64,000 nt of DNA, from the NCBI GenBank assembly GCA_900696495.1, contig CAADGI010000014.1, positions 1-64,000 on the forward strand. Reading direction: 5' to 3'. A program made the position numbers and the translations under genes. The notes beneath the pieces were generated by a model. The model was given only the letters and a program-made list of their open reading frames with translations. It made no database searches and had not been told where the DNA came from. This document shows positions 51,301-60,862 of this stretch, in pieces. Position 1 is the stretch's first letter. Every line of letters begins with the position of its first letter. This DNA comes from an uncultured Alphaproteobacteria bacterium. Lineage in GTDB: Bacteria > Pseudomonadota > Alphaproteobacteria > Micavibrionales > Micavibrionaceae.

Positions 51301-53857
51301 GAACGACACCGGTTATGGCGGCATCGGTAACGATACGATTGCCGGCGGCGACGGCAATGATACGATATACGGCGAAGCCGGCCTCGATACTCTCTCAGGC
51401 GGATTGAATGATGACTTGCTTTATGGCGGTGATGATAATGACACGCTCAATGGCGACAGCGGAAACGACCTGCTGGACGGCGGCGCCGGAACCGACACCG
51501 CAAATTATTACAACCAGACAGGTATTATCGGAAGCCTGACGATCGACCTGCGCACGCCGGGCAACCTTGTTATAATGCACGGCGCGGAAACCGATACGTT
51601 GGTCGATATCGAACGTATAATAGGCTCCCAATTCGCCGATACGTTTTACGGCTCGGCGGGGAACGACTATTTCACTGAAAACGCTGGCAGCACGAGTAAT
51701 GACCTCGTCTATGCCAGCCTCGGAACTGATTATTTCGATGTCGGCGGTGGCGCGTCGGACACGATCAATTACGTTGATGCCGCGAATGGCGTCACTGTGA
51801 ACCTGATAACGACCAGCGGCTCGGGTTGGGGCACGCAAACTTTGATCGGGTTTGAAAATATTACCGGCTCCGGCTTCGCCGACAACATCACGGGAAACGA
51901 TTCCGCCAATATCATTCTTGGTGGCGCGGGTGATGACATTATCGCGACCCGCCTGGGCAACGACACGGTCGACGGCGAAGGCAACAACGATACTATTACC
52001 TATGCATGGTCCACGGGAACAGCCGTAACTGCAAATATGGGCACAGTGAATGGCGGCGGTTATTTCACGGTAACAGTAGGCGCCAAGAGTGATTTGGTTC
52101 GTAACGTCGAGAATTTTACAGGCGGCAGTCTTAACGATACTATCACCGGGAATTCTGCAGTGAACATCCTCGACGGCGGTGCAGGCAATGACACGATGGA
52201 TGGCGGATCGGGCGATGATACTATACTTGGCAACGCTGGCAACGACACGCTGAGCGGTGGTGCCGGCAATGACATCATCGACGGCGGTGCGGATATCGAT
52301 ACCATCAATTATGGAGCGCTTGCCGGCGCGACAGCTGTTAATTTCGATCTCGGTACGCTGGTGGGCGGCTATTCTAATGTTACGATTAGTGGACTCGCAG
52401 AAACCGACCGTATCGTCAATGTCGAGATTATTTACGGCACTGCAGGTATGGATATAATGAGCGGCAATGCCGGCGCTAATACATTTTATGGCGGCGCAAG
52501 CAATGATACGGTAAGTGGCGCGGCGGGTAACGATGCGCTTTATGGTGAGGCCGGAAACGACACGCTGAACGGTGACGACGGTAATGACACGCTTTCCGGC
52601 GGGGCAGACGATGATACTCTGAACGGCGGAAATAACGACGACACGCTGTTCGGTGGAGCGGGAAATGATGCGATAAACGGCGGCGCCGGTACCGATTATG
52701 CGGATTATTCGGATGCCTCTGTCACTACGGCTGTAACCGCAAGCCTTCTCACGCTCACGGCCACAGGAACTTCGAGCGGTAACGACACCTTCACCGGCAT
52801 CGAAAATCTGCGCGGCAGCGCTTATAATGACAACCTGACCGGTGACGGCACCGCGAATACGATTTACGGCATGAACGGCGACGACGAGATCAATGGTGAC
52901 GGCGGCGCGGACACATTATACGGCGGCGATGGAGTCGATACTATTCGCGGCGGCGATGGTGCTGACACTATGTATGGCGATGCCGGAAACGACGTGCTGA
53001 TCGGCGGCGCCGGCAATGACACGATGGATGGGGGCGCCGGTTCCCAGGACGCAGCCGATTATTCTGCCTCCACCGCGTTTATAACCGCGAACCTTTCCCT
53101 GGCCACCAATAATATCTCCGATGGCCTGGGCGGCACCGACACCGTGACGAATATCGAAAAGATCATCGGCAGCGCTTACAACGATATTTTCACCGATGCC
53201 GGGACAATCAATAATATTTTCGACGGCGGCGCTGGTAACGACACTTTCTATGCGGGCACCAACGCAACGGCGGGCAGTAATACTTATAACGGCGGTGCCG
53301 ACACCGATACGATCGATTATTCGTCTTACGGATCGGCCTTGACCGGTACGATCACCGGCGCGGGCGGCTTCATATCCGCTTCCGTGAACCGTATTGACGG
53401 TTCGTTCGATACACTTTCCCAAATCGAGCGTATCACTACTACCAACAGCAACGATACGTTCACCTTGGATACTGATTCCCTGATCAATATGGATATATTC
53501 AATGCCGGGGGCGGATCCAGCGACAGGGCGGTTATCACGAATGGGGCCATGGGCAACCTGAGCGCGCAGAATATCGACGGCGATACCATGGCCGCGCTCT
53601 TCCTTAATATCGAGGAAATCGACCTCCGCGGCACCAGCGTTACCGGCCCGGATACGTTCGATATCAGCGGCCTCCATGTTAAAGCCATGACGGATGCCAA
53701 TGATTTGCTGAGAATCCGCGCCTCTGCCGGTCTTAATTTTACGATCAATAACGAGGGCGGGTTTAACGTGACCGGCGACAGCACGGTTGGCAATCTTCGG
53801 ACTATCGTCTGGAATAATGCCGGCGATACCGTCACCCTTCAGATTGAAACGGTTTAA
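48386..53857 (+). CDS. Giant RTX calcium-binding protein, type I secretion substrate
   Basis: 1823 residues without a signal peptide. Residues 1-110 are a beta-rich N-terminal module; 114-136 is an almost pure Lys/Glu run; 137-210 is Pro-rich and includes MVIAAQAP; 215-430 is beta-rich and non-repetitive. From about 434 to 1611 come GGxGxDxxx calcium-binding nonapeptides arranged in roughly thirteen larger units, each opening with a D-T-x-D/N-Y-S-like motif, then L..FENVIGS..ND.L.G. The last ~170 residues have no nonapeptides and should contain the secretion signal. Followed by exporter and adaptor genes. An adhesin or surface layer protein is likelier than a toxin, as no enzyme domain is visible (inference). 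Confidence 0.92.
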   Translation: MADNTVNISMPTDAGTQLTTHLRPNETLNLSGISLKDLTIDILGPDIIFSNLQANTKIIFPGLGLILFSETEAPEIIINNQVISADQLLGTVGKIQNITQKDYLSFTSLEINPKDTDEKEEKEKEEKEKEEKGEAEMLAQEDLLMVIAAQAPQKPNPDTRKETERDDREELFKNRDEYTVDAVGPPPLPIKISKPDSAAPPPIEPEPQPDDSQSVRTTFDFDVRILQVARTSGIENVNSVPTIVIRGGGGSEASAYDPDNSQQYSTELIDTVSNPSDLVIYADNSNYFSETQAARVIQISPNLPDGFILSNISISGLPAGFEIDGAVYSNGVYTITNPTLDSRDDLNLILTYDIPGTQAFSFVFDVYAEYDPGSGVPEPAFTTLEYQVTQKIELKDVTGPGDMNYTDADGDLVWVLANTPNANRITTGDGDITVYGGKGTDEIITGAGDDTIQGGRGQDSMDGGLGNDTADYSDTVADIIIDLGDAPDANGFITADVDNGAEQDLIKNFENVIGGSGNDSLSGDNGDNFLDGGGGDDLLVGRNGDDLLDGGDGADTVDYSYVTSGGIQVELLDAADSVVTIEPGDEDTLRAIENVIGTDFDDELTGSDVANILNGGDGQDIIAGGLGDDIIDGGDGLEDTVDYSAAAGAVVLDLSAAPDVNGFVTATTGGTETDLIKNIENIYGSSFGDTLTGDSEGQLIRAGAGNDTVFAEDGDDTVYGGLGSDVLDGGLGTDTLHFDDLTAAGVAIDLTALTATYSIDASTDNFSNFEIYYLTNLADTVTGSAGIDTVYSQGGNDLFYSSAGDDYLDAGAGAGDTIDYTAAGSAITVSLNTNSATGIGAHTLLNFENVIGSGLNDSIAGSNVANTLTGGAGDDIIRGIGTTGIDIIDGGIGTDTVSFDYIAADGVNVNFSTLDIDGYYTVYNRVSAAAFARVLGIEIFEGSGQIDTITGDANANIIYGLAGADTINLQAGNDTGYGGIGNDTIAGGDGNDTIYGEAGLDTLSGGLNDDLLYGGDDNDTLNGDSGNDLLDGGAGTDTANYYNQTGIIGSLTIDLRTPGNLVIMHGAETDTLVDIERIIGSQFADTFYGSAGNDYFTENAGSTSNDLVYASLGTDYFDVGGGASDTINYVDAANGVTVNLITTSGSGWGTQTLIGFENITGSGFADNITGNDSANIILGGAGDDIIATRLGNDTVDGEGNNDTITYAWSTGTAVTANMGTVNGGGYFTVTVGAKSDLVRNVENFTGGSLNDTITGNSAVNILDGGAGNDTMDGGSGDDTILGNAGNDTLSGGAGNDIIDGGADIDTINYGALAGATAVNFDLGTLVGGYSNVTISGLAETDRIVNVEIIYGTAGMDIMSGNAGANTFYGGASNDTVSGAAGNDALYGEAGNDTLNGDDGNDTLSGGADDDTLNGGNNDDTLFGGAGNDAINGGAGTDYADYSDASVTTAVTASLLTLTATGTSSGNDTFTGIENLRGSAYNDNLTGDGTANTIYGMNGDDEINGDGGADTLYGGDGVDTIRGGDGADTMYGDAGNDVLIGGAGNDTMDGGAGSQDAADYSASTAFITANLSLATNNISDGLGGTDTVTNIEKIIGSAYNDIFTDAGTINNIFDGGAGNDTFYAGTNATAGSNTYNGGADTDTIDYSSYGSALTGTITGAGGFISASVNRIDGSFDTLSQIERITTTNSNDTFTLDTDSLINMDIFNAGGGSSDRAVITNGAMGNLSAQNIDGDTMAALFLNIEEIDLRGTSVTGPDTFDISGLHVKAMTDANDLLRIRASAGLNFTINNEGGFNVTGDSTVGNLRTIVWNNAGDTVTLQIETV

Positions 53858-53962
53858 AATATCATTGGGCGAACTTTATTAGGTTCTTACCAGGCTGCTT
53901 TTTTCTGGTAAAATACGAATTTTCTGGCAGTAACTGGGCATCTAACCCGCGAGCGGAAATTA

Positions 53963-56029
53963 ATGACCGATAAAACAGAGAATACGCTCGAATATTGTTT
54001 TGAACGGTTTGTGGCGTTGCATGGCCGGAATATCAGGTGCGCCGATTTCCTTCCCTCCGTGCCGCGAGATCCTGGTCCCGTAAACTTGTCCGATATTTCG
54101 CATATCTGCAAAAAACTGGGGTTTAACGTGATGTCAGTGACGGCTACCGTTGCCGGCCTGCGGCGCCGCGCCACGCCCTGTATCATGCTGATGAAGAATA
54201 ATGGCGCTTACCTGCGTCTTCCCGGCCAGGAAATTCCCGCCCATGTCGAAAATTCTTTTTCAGGACACGTTCTCGAAATTACCATGCCGCATGAAGGAGC
54301 GGTGGATACGCGTCATTTTCATCACGGACATGCCCTCGACTGGTTCTGGAAGCCATTGCTCGAATTCACGCCGCGTTATGTCGATGTGATTGTTATATCG
54401 GTCTTTATCAATATTTTCGCAATTGCCCTGCCTGTTTATACGATGAACGTTTACGACCGCGTCATTCCGAACTTCGCGCAATCGACGCTTATCGCTTTAT
54501 CTGTCGGCATACTCCTGGCGATATTTTTCGATTTTCTCCTTAAGACAATGCGCTCTTATATTCTCGAGCATGTGGCGGCGCACACCGCGGCGAATTTTGA
54601 TACGGTCCTGCTGGAGCGTTTTTTTAGCACCAGTCCTGCGAGCCTTACATTATCGATCGGCGAGAAAGTGAATATCTTCCGTGAGCTTCAGGGCGTGCGC
54701 GATTTCTATTCTTCGCGTTTGGTGCCTGCGGTCGTGGATCTGCCTTTTTCGCTTTTGTTTATGACCGCGATTTATATGATTTCACCGCCGCTGGTCTGGG
54801 TGCCGGTGACGGCGGCGGTCGTCATCATGCTGACGAATCTGTTCGTCCAGATTCCGATCAAGCGTGCCACGCGCCAATCTTTTGAAGCCCAGCAGGCCAA
54901 GACGTTCGTCTTGTTTGAAATGCTGGCCGGCATTGAAACCATACGTATGTTCAACGCCATGGGCAACCGGCTGATGCGCTGGGCTGCGACAACAGAATCC
55001 TCTACGGCCTATGCCCGCCGCAACCAATTTTTATTGACGGCGACAGGAAATTTTTCGCTGATGATGACCTATCTCGTAAATGTGTTCATCGTCATCGTGG
55101 GCGTATATTGCATTCACCAGGGCATTCTCAGCGTCGGTGGATTGGTGGCGGCGACGATTCTTGCCGGCAGGGCCATTGCGCCTTTCGTCAATATCGCGGG
55201 CGTGATTTCGCGCATGAAAGAGACGAACGATGTGCTCCGGGCCATTGATGGCATTTTCCAGGCAGGGGAGCTTGAGCGCAAGCGCGTAACATCGATAACC
55301 AATACCGCCATGCCGCATCGCATGGCCGGAAAAATTGAATTTCGTAATGTAAATTTTTCTTATCCGAAGCAGCCTGATTTCGCGCTTTCCGATATTTCGG
55401 CGACGATCCTCCCTAAACAGAAAGTGGGGTTGCTCGGGAAGTCCGGCTCAGGCAAAAGCACCTTCACCCGTCTGATCACGCAGGCGCTCGCGCCTGCTTC
55501 CGGTTCCGTTCTTCTTGACGACCAGTTCATAGAATCAATTCATCCTGTCATTCTGAATCGCAATATTGCCGTCGTGCCGCAGCGGTCGTTTTTCTTTTCG
55601 GGAACGGTGCAGGATAATATCGTGCTCGGCGATCCCGAGATAGATCAGGCGCGGCTGGAGCAGGCCGCGGCCCTATCCGGTCTCGATGTCCTGCTGCGTC
55701 AGTCAGGTGCCGGCTTCAATACGCAGGTTGGCGAAAATGGCGGATACCTCTCCGGCGGGTTGCAACAGGCGATCGCATTGGCCCGTGTATTCGCCCGTGA
55801 TCCGGCTATCGTGATATTCGATGAACCTTTAACTGGCATCGATCACACGCTGGAAAGCCGTATCAAGGAGAGCATGAAATTTTTTCTTCAGAATCGTACC
55901 TTTATTATGATCACGCACCGCACCACTTTGCTTGCGCTGGTCGACAGGCTCATTTTCCTTGATCAGGGTCGGGTCGCAACCGAGGGGCCTCGTGACGAGG
56001 TCATGCGCAAAATAGCGGGGCAGGGATAG
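53963..56029 (+). CDS. Type I secretion ABC transporter (LapB/HlyB-type, degenerate C39 domain)
   Basis: 688 residues. Residues 1-~125 are a C39-peptidase-like domain without the catalytic cysteine (chaperone-like, as in HlyB/LapB); 130-430 are six membrane helices; the ATPase has Walker A GLLGKSGSGKST (~490-501), signature LSGGLQQ (~596), Walker B AIVIFDEPLTGID (~615) and H-loop ITHR. The signature ends LQQ in place of the common QRQ. It energises export of the RTX protein encoded 105 bases upstream; a 7-base stem (53887-53911) in the gap may tune expression. Confidence 0.94.
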   Translation: MTDKTENTLEYCFERFVALHGRNIRCADFLPSVPRDPGPVNLSDISHICKKLGFNVMSVTATVAGLRRRATPCIMLMKNNGAYLRLPGQEIPAHVENSFSGHVLEITMPHEGAVDTRHFHHGHALDWFWKPLLEFTPRYVDVIVISVFINIFAIALPVYTMNVYDRVIPNFAQSTLIALSVGILLAIFFDFLLKTMRSYILEHVAAHTAANFDTVLLERFFSTSPASLTLSIGEKVNIFRELQGVRDFYSSRLVPAVVDLPFSLLFMTAIYMISPPLVWVPVTAAVVIMLTNLFVQIPIKRATRQSFEAQQAKTFVLFEMLAGIETIRMFNAMGNRLMRWAATTESSTAYARRNQFLLTATGNFSLMMTYLVNVFIVIVGVYCIHQGILSVGGLVAATILAGRAIAPFVNIAGVISRMKETNDVLRAIDGIFQAGELERKRVTSITNTAMPHRMAGKIEFRNVNFSYPKQPDFALSDISATILPKQKVGLLGKSGSGKSTFTRLITQALAPASGSVLLDDQFIESIHPVILNRNIAVVPQRSFFFSGTVQDNIVLGDPEIDQARLEQAAALSGLDVLLRQSGAGFNTQVGENGGYLSGGLQQAIALARVFARDPAIVIFDEPLTGIDHTLESRIKESMKFFLQNRTFIMITHRTTLLALVDRLIFLDQGRVATEGPRDEVMRKIAGQG

Positions 56030-56036
56030 AAGACAC

Positions 56037-57299
56037 ATGGATTATATTAGGCAAAAAAATGACTGGAACCACCGTCCGCTTTTATTCCTTGTGGCGTTCA
56101 TGATCGTCAGCTTCTGGGTATGGGCGTCTGTATTTTCGATCGAGCAGCATGTGCGTGGCACGGGACGCATCGTTCCTGCCGGGCAGGCGAAGATCGTTCA
56201 GAATCTTGAAGGAGGCATTATCGATGAAATATTGGTTCATGAAGGCCAGTCGGTTGAAAAAAACCAGGTCTTGATGCAAATCAGCAATAAACGCGCCGAG
56301 TCTGATCTCGAAGAACAGAAAATCGGCATGGAGGGAAAACAAGTCAAGCTGGCGCGGTTGCGTGCCGAACAGCAGCAGGCTGCAAGATTTGAATATAACG
56401 CCAAAAACGCCGCGCCCGACCTCATTGCCAACGAGGAGCAAATATTCAACAGCCGCAGGAGCGCCCTGAACGAAAAACTGGCTGCACTGAATGAGCAAAT
56501 CACGCAGAAAAAACTCAAACTGGCCGATCTCGACTCGCAATTATCGAATATTTCTGCCGAGCGTAAGATCGCCCAGGATCAACTTGATATCAATGAGCGC
56601 CTTAAAAAATCCGGTGCCGTTTCTCAAAGCCGTTACCTCGAGGCCAAAAGCCGCGTGACAAATTTTGATACGCGGCTGGAGCAGATTAAAAAATCAAGGC
56701 CGGTTCTGTATGCCGAGATTGATGAGATAAAAAACAATATTGAAGGCGAAAAACAGGACTTTGCCGCCGAAGTTGCGGAAGAAATAAATAAAACCGAACT
56801 TGATATACGCCAGCTTCAGGAACGGATGAAGACCCAGGCCGATCAGGTCAATCGCACGGCTCTTGTTTCGCCGGTAAAGGGGATCGTCAATAAAATACAT
56901 GTTACGACGCTCGGGGGCGTAATCAAGTCGGGCGAGCCGCTCGTGGAAATCATACCTATGGAAGAGGACCTGATCGTCGAGGCCCAGGTCCCGGCCCGCG
57001 ACAGGGGAAAAATCTGGACCGGGTTGCCAGTCATGGTTAAGGTCACTGCTTATGACTTCGCGCTTTACGGTGGTATTGAAGGTAACCTGGTAGAGGTCAG
57101 CGCCGACAGCTTTACCGATGAGCGCGGCAATGTTTTCTATCGCGTGCGTATCAGTCTCCAGGGCAAGCAACTGCAGGATAAACCTCTTTATCCGGGTATG
57201 ATCGTGAATGCGGATATCATTTCAGGAAAGATCACGATTATGAACAGTATTCTGCGCCCGTTCTGGCGCATCCGGGAAGCCGCCTTGCGTGAGGCGTAA
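56037..57299 (+). CDS. HlyD-type membrane fusion protein of type I secretion
   Basis: 420 residues. One membrane helix near residues 14-34 (LLFLVAFMIVSFWVWASVFS), a lipoyl-type beta domain (RGTGRIVPAGQAKIVQNLEGGIIDEILVHEGQSVEKNQVL), a long helical hairpin (85-280), and the closing domain with RTALVSPVKGIVNKIHVTTLGGVIKSGEPLVEIIP, the HlyD signature. It bridges the ABC exporter and TolC. Starts 7 bases after the transporter gene. Confidence 0.94.
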   Translation: MDYIRQKNDWNHRPLLFLVAFMIVSFWVWASVFSIEQHVRGTGRIVPAGQAKIVQNLEGGIIDEILVHEGQSVEKNQVLMQISNKRAESDLEEQKIGMEGKQVKLARLRAEQQQAARFEYNAKNAAPDLIANEEQIFNSRRSALNEKLAALNEQITQKKLKLADLDSQLSNISAERKIAQDQLDINERLKKSGAVSQSRYLEAKSRVTNFDTRLEQIKKSRPVLYAEIDEIKNNIEGEKQDFAAEVAEEINKTELDIRQLQERMKTQADQVNRTALVSPVKGIVNKIHVTTLGGVIKSGEPLVEIIPMEEDLIVEAQVPARDRGKIWTGLPVMVKVTAYDFALYGGIEGNLVEVSADSFTDERGNVFYRVRISLQGKQLQDKPLYPGMIVNADIISGKITIMNSILRPFWRIREAALREA

Positions 57300-57304
57300 T
57301 CATT

Positions 57305-58489
57305 TTGAACTCTGCATATAATGTCATTGTTATAGGCGCAGGCGCGGCGGGATTGATGTGTGCGATTGAGGCCGGCAAGCGCGGCCGGCGGGTACTGCTG
57401 CTGGACCATGCGGAGAAAATTGCCGAGAAAATTCGCATTTCGGGTGGCGGGCGTTGTAACTTCACAAACATTCATGCGCGTCCTGAAAATTTTCTGTCGC
57501 AGAATCCGCATTTTTGTAAATCGGCGCTCAGCCAGTACACGCAGCAGGATTTTATCGCCCTGGTGAAACGGCACGGCATCGCGTTTCATGAAAAGAAACT
57601 GGGGCAGTTGTTCTGCGATGACTCATCGTCGCAAATTATCGATATGCTTTTGAAGGAAACGGCAAATGCGGGCGTCCTCCTTCGCGTTAAAACCAAAGTT
57701 GAAAATATTGCGGCAGTTTCGGGCGGATTTAAAGTCGAAACGAACCGCGGCGGGGAAGAGACTTGCGCTTCGCTGGTTATTGCGACCGGCGGTCTTTCCA
57801 TTCCAAAAATAGGCGCGACGGGCTTTGGGTATGATATCGCCAAAAAATTCGGATTGAATGTCATCCCGCCGCGCGCGGGATTGGTGCCGCTAACGTTTGA
57901 CGGCGCGATCCTGAAAAAATGTAAAGCGCTATCCGGGCTTTCGGTCGAGGCCGACGTCAAATGCGGGAGAAAGATTTTTAATGAAGGGCTTTTATTCACG
58001 CACAGGGGATTAAGCGGTCCTTCCATTCTTCAGATTTCATCATACTGGCAGGACGGTGAGGAAATTATTGTCGACATGGCGCCGGGAAAAAATATCTCCA
58101 TTGTTCTGAAAGATAAAAAGAAAAGGCAGGCCAAACAGAAAATCAGCACTGTTCTGTCCGAAATATTGCCCAGGCGTCTTGCACAGGGTATCTGCGATGA
58201 GATGGGGTGCGGCGGCACAATGGGTGATCTGTCGCGTGCGCAATGCGATGTTATCGGCGCGGCTGTGAATGAATGGCGGATCAAACCGACAGGCACGGAA
58301 GGCTACAGAACGGCCGAGGTGACGCTGGGCGGGGTTGATACCAGGGAATTATCGTCACAGACCATGCAGGCCATAAAGCATCCGGGCCTGTTCTTCATCG
58401 GCGAGGTCGTTGATGTCACCGGTCACCTGGGCGGGTTTAATTTTCAGTGGGCATGGTCTTCAGGCTATGTCGCTGGACAGCACGTTTGA
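57305..58489 (+). CDS. YhiN/HI0933-type FAD-dependent flavoprotein
   Basis: 394 residues from a TTG start, 5 bases after the HlyD gene. Dinucleotide loop IVIGAGAAGLMCAIEAGKRGRRVLLLDHAEK, the RISGGGRCNFTN motif, VIATGGLSIPKIGATGFGYDIAKKFG, and the C-terminal FFIGEVVDVTGHLGGFNFQWAWSSG are those of BaiN/YhiN-family flavoproteins. The physiological reaction is not established for most members. Probably not part of secretion despite its position. Confidence 0.9.
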   Translation: MNSAYNVIVIGAGAAGLMCAIEAGKRGRRVLLLDHAEKIAEKIRISGGGRCNFTNIHARPENFLSQNPHFCKSALSQYTQQDFIALVKRHGIAFHEKKLGQLFCDDSSSQIIDMLLKETANAGVLLRVKTKVENIAAVSGGFKVETNRGGEETCASLVIATGGLSIPKIGATGFGYDIAKKFGLNVIPPRAGLVPLTFDGAILKKCKALSGLSVEADVKCGRKIFNEGLLFTHRGLSGPSILQISSYWQDGEEIIVDMAPGKNISIVLKDKKKRQAKQKISTVLSEILPRRLAQGICDEMGCGGTMGDLSRAQCDVIGAAVNEWRIKPTGTEGYRTAEVTLGGVDTRELSSQTMQAIKHPGLFFIGEVVDVTGHLGGFNFQWAWSSGYVAGQHV

Positions 58490-58530
58490 CCAATATACTT
58501 GGGCGCAATTCGCTTGCGGGGCCTTTCCGT

Positions 58531-59931
58531 ATGCATTACAGCTTGAGTATGCATATTTCCGTTTCATCTGCAGCTATGGGTAGATTTTGGCGCGTATTTG
58601 AACTTCCCGTATTTTTTACGGTTTTTGCGCTGGCCCTCTGGTTTTCAAAACCCGGCCTCGAAAAAATTTATGAATTTAACGGCGATGATATGCGCTATAT
58701 CGGCTATGCGGTGTCCATGCATGAACACGGCGTATACGGGTATGCGGACAAAAACATCACAACAAACGCGCCGCCGCCCGGCAATGCGAACGCCCCGATT
58801 TATTCGACACTTATATATGGGGCGATGCTTCTCGATGATGCATTCGCAAACAGTCTTCTCTGCATAGCGGAGCAGGGAATCAAGAATCAGTGCCCGCAGA
58901 ATTTCAAAAGCCTCTTCATAATCCAAACCGCGATATCGGTTTTGTGCCTTTATCTTATATATGTGCTGGCATTCAGCTATAGCGGAAATAGAAGCATTGG
59001 CTGGATCGCGGCGGTGCTGGCGTTGGCTTCGGGAATTTTCCAGGAATTCTCTTATATGATCATGACGGAGATCCTTATTCTTCCGGCATTCTGTGTCTTG
59101 CTTATATGTTGCCTGCAGTTGTACCGGCATAAACAATATAGATGGGTGGCGCTGATCGGGCTCAGCCTGGCATTTCTGACTTTAACGCGGCCATCATATC
59201 TTTATTTATTTTATGCCTTTGCGCTGTTTTTTATCGTGCTATGTGCTGCAAAGCGGGATCGCGGTTCATTTATAAAAACCGGGATTTTAATCGCCTCTTT
59301 CGGTCTTGCCGTTTTGCCATGGGCGCTGAGGAACAAGGCGCATTTCGATTCCTACGCGCTCACCTCCGGGGGATATGCCGAAACCATCCTGACCCAGCGC
59401 ATAAGCTACAACCAGATGAGCTGGAAGGAAGTGGGCGTGGCGATGATCTACTGGCTGCCTGATTTTGGAGACTCCCTTGCGCCTAAACTTTTTCCTGAAG
59501 AGCTGTACAGTAAACTCAGCTGGGACACGGATTCATATTATAAGCGTTATCGCAAAAATAAAGACGACTATGCCAGGATGCTGGGCGGCGAAGACAAGGT
59601 GGTGGGCTATCTTATCCGTGAAGAGGTTTTGACGCCGAAGCATTTTGCAGTCAGCGTGCCACTGGCCATACGCGGTATCTTTATCGCGAAATACTGGGGC
59701 TTGGTCGGCTTTATCGCCGCACTGGCCTTGGGAATCCAGGCCTTCCGTCGCAGGGACTGCGGCATCCTGATCATGGCCGCGCCGCTTCTTTTCATGGTGG
59801 CCTTTCATGCGGGGCTGTCGGTCAGCATTCCGCGCTATAACCTGCCTCTAATCGCGCTTTATGCCCTTGCTATGGCATGGTATATCAACCTTTATGCTGT
59901 CAAAGCTCTCGCAAAAATCCGCCATAAATAA
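58531..59931 (+). CDS. GT-C fold membrane glycosyltransferase-like protein
   Basis: About 466 residues if it starts at 58531; internal ATGs at 58549 and 58576 are possible, while the upstream frame overlaps the flavoprotein gene. Around ten membrane helices. After helix 1 comes YEFNGDDMRYIGYAVSMHEHGVYGY, an acidic pair in the first periplasmic loop typical of GT-C lipid-sugar transferases (ArnT/PMT-like); another typical element is LTRPSYLYLFYAFAL. It probably transfers a sugar from a polyprenyl carrier to an envelope polymer (inference). Confidence 0.7.
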   Translation: MHYSLSMHISVSSAAMGRFWRVFELPVFFTVFALALWFSKPGLEKIYEFNGDDMRYIGYAVSMHEHGVYGYADKNITTNAPPPGNANAPIYSTLIYGAMLLDDAFANSLLCIAEQGIKNQCPQNFKSLFIIQTAISVLCLYLIYVLAFSYSGNRSIGWIAAVLALASGIFQEFSYMIMTEILILPAFCVLLICCLQLYRHKQYRWVALIGLSLAFLTLTRPSYLYLFYAFALFFIVLCAAKRDRGSFIKTGILIASFGLAVLPWALRNKAHFDSYALTSGGYAETILTQRISYNQMSWKEVGVAMIYWLPDFGDSLAPKLFPEELYSKLSWDTDSYYKRYRKNKDDYARMLGGEDKVVGYLIREEVLTPKHFAVSVPLAIRGIFIAKYWGLVGFIAALALGIQAFRRRDCGILIMAAPLLFMVAFHAGLSVSIPRYNLPLIALYALAMAWYINLYAVKALAKIRHK

Positions 59932-60862
59932 GCCTGCGCTCTGGGGTGTTTCCCTTGTCGTCAGCCTCGGTCTGCTGGCATTTGTATTCATGCAGGCCGA
60001 TGTCGGGCAGGCGGCTTCCATGCTCGAAAATCTTTCCCGGCCTTTTCTCGGCGTGGCGTTTATATTTCTGATTATGGAAGGCATTGCTACCGCCCTTCGC
60101 CTTTGGCTGTTTGCTGCAAAAAAACCTTGTTTGAACGAGGCGCTGCAGGCCAATGCCTGGTACGTTTTATTGCTGGTTATTCTGCCCGCAAGACTCGGGG
60201 AGGTCGCCGCCGTGGTCGTTCTTGAGCGCTATCTGGGTCAAAAATACGGCGCGGCGGCAATGAGCATCGTCATGCAGCGCCTGTATGACATGATTGTTCT
60301 CGGCGCCATTTTCCTGATCGCCTTGCTCGGCTTGGGAGATTTTATCGACAGGACTTTCATGAGCGTCGTTTCTTTGGTTTTAATACTCATTGTAATATTT
60401 GTGCTTGCCCGGCTGGAGTTCTTTTTGACCGTGGCGGCTCTTCTTGTTAAAAAGGCGCCCAAAAAACTTCGCCGTCTTGTCCTGCAGGCGCGTCTATACA
60501 GCCGCCACGGTTTCAAAACCCGCGACATCCCGCTTGCGCTGCTTCTTACGCTCGTCAAATGGACCAGCAATCTCGCCGCGCTGATGTTTTTGTTCATGTC
60601 GCTGCATCTGGGGCTGGGCATATTTGAAAATATAACGGTGGCCGCAGCCTATAATTTTCTCGCCATCATTCCCCTGCAGACAATTGGCGGTATAGGCATC
60701 GGCGAGGCAGGTCTTGCTCTTTTGCTGACAGGCACCGGCCTTGACGTTTCCGCGGCGGCAAGCGCCAGCTTGATGATCCGCTTTGTGATTTTGGTTTTTC
60801 CGTTTATTTTCTGGGTTATGGTGATGGGCGGTCTGAATTTGAAAAAGAGGCTCGGCATATGA
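59894..60862 (+). CDS. Lysylphosphatidylglycerol synthase-like integral membrane protein (UPF0104)
   Basis: About 322 residues from the ATG at 59894, overlapping the previous gene by 38 bases. Around eight hydrophobic helices; ILPARLGEVAAVVVLERYLGQKYG and FLAIIPLQTIGGIGIGEAGLALLL are the two conserved boxes of the UPF0104/MprF-flippase-like family (LPARxGE...R and P..GGxGxxE). The cytosolic lysyltransferase domain is absent, so it is likely a lipid translocase in the envelope cluster (inference). Confidence 0.82.
   Translation: MLSKLSQKSAINKPALWGVSLVVSLGLLAFVFMQADVGQAASMLENLSRPFLGVAFIFLIMEGIATALRLWLFAAKKPCLNEALQANAWYVLLLVILPARLGEVAAVVVLERYLGQKYGAAAMSIVMQRLYDMIVLGAIFLIALLGLGDFIDRTFMSVVSLVLILIVIFVLARLEFFLTVAALLVKKAPKKLRRLVLQARLYSRHGFKTRDIPLALLLTLVKWTSNLAALMFLFMSLHLGLGIFENITVAAAYNFLAIIPLQTIGGIGIGEAGLALLLTGTGLDVSAAASASLMIRFVILVFPFIFWVMVMGGLNLKKRLGI

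Noticed and set aside
53887-53911. Stem after the RTX gene as a full terminator
   Set aside because: TTACCAG/CTGGTAA has no T-run after the stem and the downstream exporter gene should be co-transcribed; at most an attenuator.
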